Assembly: GCF_041890415.1 (NCBI RefSeq)
Contig: NZ_CP169056.1
Location: 682,001 to 746,000 of the forward strand
Direction of reading: 5' to 3'
Source of the DNA: Pseudoxanthomonas koreensis_A
GTDB taxonomy: Bacteria; Pseudomonadota; Gammaproteobacteria; Xanthomonadales; Xanthomonadaceae
DNA length: 64,000 bases
Shown here: positions 60,559 through 64,000 of the stretch, in pieces
Layout of the letters: the number at the start of each line of letters is the position of its first letter
How positions within the stretch are numbered: the stretch's first letter is position 1
The notes under the pieces: generated by a model
The model's input: the letters and a program-made list of their open reading frames with translations, nothing else
The model's database searches: none
Told to the model about the DNA's origin: nothing
Position numbers and translations under genes: made by a program

Positions 60559-60595
60559 AGCCGGGGTGGCCGCGGAGCCCGCAGCCACCCCGGCT
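60559..60595 (+). other. Long hairpin between sbp and cysT
   Basis: AGCCGGGGTGGC (60559-60570) pairs perfectly with GCCACCCCGGCT (60584-60595) around 13 bases, 12 bases after sbp. Without a T-tract, it most likely protects the sbp mRNA 3' end and so raises binding protein over permease. Confidence 0.65.
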
Positions 60596-60640
60596 GGGCC
60601 AGGCGCGTCCGAGACGGCCGTTGCAGAGGAAGCGAAAGAC

Positions 60641-61534
60641 ATGTCCAGCACCACACTCCACCCCCGGATTTCGCCGCCGCCGTATACCGGCGCGGTGCGA
60701 CCCGCGCGCCACCGCCGGGTCATCCCCGGTTTCGGCCTGGGCCTGGGTTACACCCTGGCCTGGCTCGGCCTGATCGTCCTGATCCCGCTGGCCAGCGTGT
60801 TCCTGTATTCGACCCAGCTGGGCTGGGCCGGGTTGTGGAACATCTGGACCGAGCCCAGGGTGCTGGCCTCGTTGCGGTTGAGCTTCGGTACCGCACTGGC
60901 GGCGGCAGTGTTCAACGCGGTGATGGGAACGCTGGTGGCCTGGGTGTTCGTGCGCTACCGGTTTCCGGGCCGGCGCCTGTTCGACGCGATGATCGACCTG
61001 CCGTTCGCATTGCCCACCGCGGTGGCGGGGATCGCGCTGACCGCGCTGTACGGCCCCAACGGCTGGATCGGGCAGTGGCTGGAGTCGGTCGGGGTCAAGG
61101 TCGCCTACACCCCGATCGGCATCACCGTGGCCCTGGTGTTCATCGGCCTGCCATTCGTGGTGCGGGTCGTGCAGCCGGTGCTGGTGGAGACCGAGCGCGA
61201 GCTGGAGGAGGCGGCCGCCAGCCTGGGCGCCGGGCGCTGGCAGACGGTGACCCGGGTGGTGCTGCCTGCGGTCTGGCCGGCGGTGCTGGCCGGGTTCGCA
61301 CTGGCGTTTGCACGCGGTGTTGGCGAGTACGGCTCGGTGATCTTCATCGCCGGCAATATCCCGCAGGTGTCGGAGATCGCGCCGCTGCTGATCACGATCA
61401 AGCTGGAGGAGTTCGACTACGCCGGCGCCACCGCCATTGCCGTGGCGATGCTGCTGCTGTCCTTCGCCCTGCTGCTGGTCATCAACTCGCTGCAGTCACG
61501 GCTGGCGCGCGGCGAACGCCGGGCAGGAGGCTGA
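60641..61534 (+). CDS. cysT: Sulfate ABC transporter permease CysT
   Basis: A 297-residue inner-membrane subunit with about six to seven helices. The permease loop EEAAASLGAGRWQTVTRVVLP (EAA motif) that docks CysA lies near residues 188-208. The start is the ATG at 60641 with AGAGGAAG upstream. An in-frame GTG at 60566 would extend through the hairpin and is rejected. The stop is two bases before cysW. Confidence 0.95.
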   Translation: MSSTTLHPRISPPPYTGAVRPARHRRVIPGFGLGLGYTLAWLGLIVLIPLASVFLYSTQLGWAGLWNIWTEPRVLASLRLSFGTALAAAVFNAVMGTLVAWVFVRYRFPGRRLFDAMIDLPFALPTAVAGIALTALYGPNGWIGQWLESVGVKVAYTPIGITVALVFIGLPFVVRVVQPVLVETERELEEAAASLGAGRWQTVTRVVLPAVWPAVLAGFALAFARGVGEYGSVIFIAGNIPQVSEIAPLLITIKLEEFDYAGATAIAVAMLLLSFALLLVINSLQSRLARGERRAGG

Positions 61535-61536
61535 GC

Positions 61537-62502
61537 ATGACCATTCCCGTTCCCGCGGCCATCGACGTGCCGGCCTCGAAGATTCCGCTGCCACGTCCGT
61601 CCATCGCAGCAACGCGCCGGCCGGCATCGCCCACCACCGAGCCGCGCTGGGCCCAGGTCCTGCTGATCACCGCGGCCCTGGGCTTCCTGCTCTCGTTCCT
61701 GCTGCTGCCACTGGTGCTGGTGTTCAGCGAGGCGCTGCGCGGAGGTGTCACGGCCTTCGTGAAGGCGATCAGCGAACCCGACGCTCTGGCGGCGGTCAAG
61801 CTCACATTGCTGGTGACCGCCATCGTGGTGCCGCTGAACCTGGTGTTCGGCGTGGCGGCCGCCTGGGTGGTGAGCAAGCACGAGTTCCCCGGCAAGCGCT
61901 GGCTGGTGACCTTGATCGATCTTCCCTTTGCGGTGTCGCCGGTGGTCGCCGGCCTGGTGTTCATCCTGATTTTCGGCGCGCACGGCTGGGCGTATCCGCT
62001 GATCGACCCCGGAGTGCTGCTGGAGTTGCCGGTGGTCGGGCAGGTGCACCTGCAGTTGCCGCGCATCGTGTTTGCGCTGCCGGGCATCGTGCTGGCCACG
62101 GTGTTCGTCACCTTCCCGTTCATCGCCCGCGAGCTGATGCCGCTGATGGAACAGCAGGGCAGCGACGAGGAGCTGGCCGCGCTGAGCCTGGGCGCCAGCG
62201 GATGGCAGACCTTCTGGCGGGTGACCCTGCCCAACATCCGCTGGGGCCTGCTGTACGGCGTGCTGTTGTGCGGTGCCCGCGCGATGGGCGAGTTCGGCGC
62301 GGTGTCGGTGGTGTCCGGCCACATCCGCGGGCGCACCAACACGCTGCCGCTGCACGTGGAGATCCTCTACAACGAATACGCCTACCGCGCCGCGTTTGCC
62401 GCGGCCACGCTGCTGGCGCTGAGCGCACTGGTCACCCTGGTGCTGAAGACCTACCTGGAATGGCGGCATGGCGAGTCGCTCGCCGCCAACCGCCACCGCT
62501 GA
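61537..62502 (+). CDS. cysW: Sulfate ABC transporter permease CysW
   Basis: A 321-residue partner permease. An N-terminal cytosolic stretch precedes about six helices. The EAA motif reads EELAALSLGASGWQTFWRVTLP. It starts two bases after cysT with GCAGGAGG as RBS, so the subunits are made together. The long open frame upstream is an artefact of cysT in another frame. Confidence 0.95.
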   Translation: MTIPVPAAIDVPASKIPLPRPSIAATRRPASPTTEPRWAQVLLITAALGFLLSFLLLPLVLVFSEALRGGVTAFVKAISEPDALAAVKLTLLVTAIVVPLNLVFGVAAAWVVSKHEFPGKRWLVTLIDLPFAVSPVVAGLVFILIFGAHGWAYPLIDPGVLLELPVVGQVHLQLPRIVFALPGIVLATVFVTFPFIARELMPLMEQQGSDEELAALSLGASGWQTFWRVTLPNIRWGLLYGVLLCGARAMGEFGAVSVVSGHIRGRTNTLPLHVEILYNEYAYRAAFAAATLLALSALVTLVLKTYLEWRHGESLAANRHR

Positions 62503-62515
62503 AGGACATCCAACC

Positions 62516-63559
<1,044 letters not shown>

Positions 63560-63566
63560 AAAATTG

Positions 63567-63595
63567 TTGCACTGCAGCGGTCGGTCGGGTTACAC
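63567..63595 (+). promoter_or_regulatory. Promoter for the TorF-type porin gene
   Basis: TTGCAC (63567-63572), 17 bases and TTACAC (63590-63595) form a candidate sigma-70 promoter 68 bases before the next start codon. No terminator separates it from cysA, so read-through is also possible. Confidence 0.5.
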
Positions 63596-63662
63596 CGTCG
63601 ATGGGGCCGCAGGCGGGGAACACCTGGGGCCCCACCCCCACAACCCCCACTGGAGACTCCGG

Positions 63663-64000
63663 ATGAAGCTGTCCAAGCTCGCTTCGCTCGCTGTTGTGCT
63701 GTCCACCGTTATTCCTTTCGCCGCGTCCGCCCAGGACGAAGGCGAAGATTCCCCGTTGACCTGGTCGGTCGCGGCCGTGTCCGACTACGTCTGGCGTGGC
63801 GTGTCGCAGTCTGATGAGGAGCCGACCGTGCAGGCTGGCCTGACCTGGACCGCGCCGGTCGGCGTCTACGTCGGCGTATGGGGCTCGGGCGTCGATTTCG
63901 GCCCCGGCGACCCGGACATGGAGGTCGATTACTTCGTCGGCTACAACACCGACCTGGGCGAGTCGGTCAACTTCGACATCATGCTCAACCGCTACACCTA
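63663..64000 (+). CDS. TorF-family putative porin, N-terminal part
   Basis: The first 112 residues are visible before the window ends. A signal peptide (cleavage after ASA, residue 23) precedes SPLTWSVAAVSDYVWRGVSQSDEEPTVQAGLTW, the typical start of TorF-type (conserved hypothetical CHP02001) outer-membrane proteins. A GGAGACTCC RBS is eight bases upstream. Its position behind cysA suggests another outer-membrane channel, but the substrate is unknown. Confidence 0.85.
   Translation, partial: MKLSKLASLAVVLSTVIPFAASAQDEGEDSPLTWSVAAVSDYVWRGVSQSDEEPTVQAGLTWTAPVGVYVGVWGSGVDFGPGDPDMEVDYFVGYNTDLGESVNFDIMLNRYT

Overview
The window is 64 kb of GC-rich, tightly packed gammaproteobacterial chromosome. 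Gene order and protein sequences point to the Xanthomonadaceae (Stenotrophomonas, Pseudoxanthomonas, Lysobacter or Xanthomonas relatives); the genus cannot be fixed from the sequence alone. I saw no phage, transposase, integrase or CRISPR array. Almost everything is vertically inherited core genome up to about 47.9 kb. After that comes a more variable metabolic and envelope region.

Region 1 (1-4936): end of lolB, ispE, tRNA-Gln, prs, rplY, pth and ychF. This is the usual lolB-ispE-tRNA-prs-rplY-pth-ychF block, linking lipoprotein sorting, isoprenoid precursor and PRPP synthesis, and translation quality control. Region 2 (4963-7895): a promoter followed by tRNA-Tyr, tRNA-Gly, tRNA-Thr and the first tuf gene, then tRNA-Trp, secE and nusG. 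Region 3 (7926-19505): rplKA, rplJL and rpoBC, with structured leaders before rplK, rplJ and rpoB. Region 4 (19595-24156): the str operon rpsL-rpsG-fusA-tuf; its tuf copy differs from the first at about nine bases and one residue. Region 5 (24246-38856): S10, spc and alpha r-protein genes from rpsJ to rplQ, including secY and rpoA, ending in a clear terminator. No rpmJ lies between secY and rpsM.

Region 6 (38949-47950): dsbB, class II DAHP synthase, an MscS-type channel, an amidase-signature lipoprotein, typA, a cytosolic cyclophilin, a membrane-anchored CxxC protein and malate dehydrogenase with a strong terminator. Region 7 (48057-53140): a long inverted repeat, an isolated secreted GH43 glycosidase, and a methylcitrate locus. 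In that locus, prpB and prpC diverge from a gene that fuses an excisionase/MerR-like DNA-binding domain to a complete citrate-synthase domain. The 113-bp gap between them carries two sets of operator-like inverted repeats. This fusion is the best candidate in the window for an undescribed system: a regulator apparently built from the same enzyme fold as the enzyme it may control.

Region 8 (53233-64000): a glutathione S-transferase, a SleB-type cell wall hydrolase, an MDR-type oxidoreductase, an OmpA-family porin, and a small secreted protein of unknown function. A sulfate uptake operon follows: an OprO/OprP-type porin, sbp, cysT, cysW and cysA. The window ends in a TorF-type porin. Outer-membrane porin, binding protein, two permeases and ATPase form one continuous route for sulfate.

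Ordinary start codons were chosen by family length and ribosome binding site. secE appears to use TTG, and nusG and fusA use GTG. All functional calls come from reading protein motifs and gene order; no database search was run.
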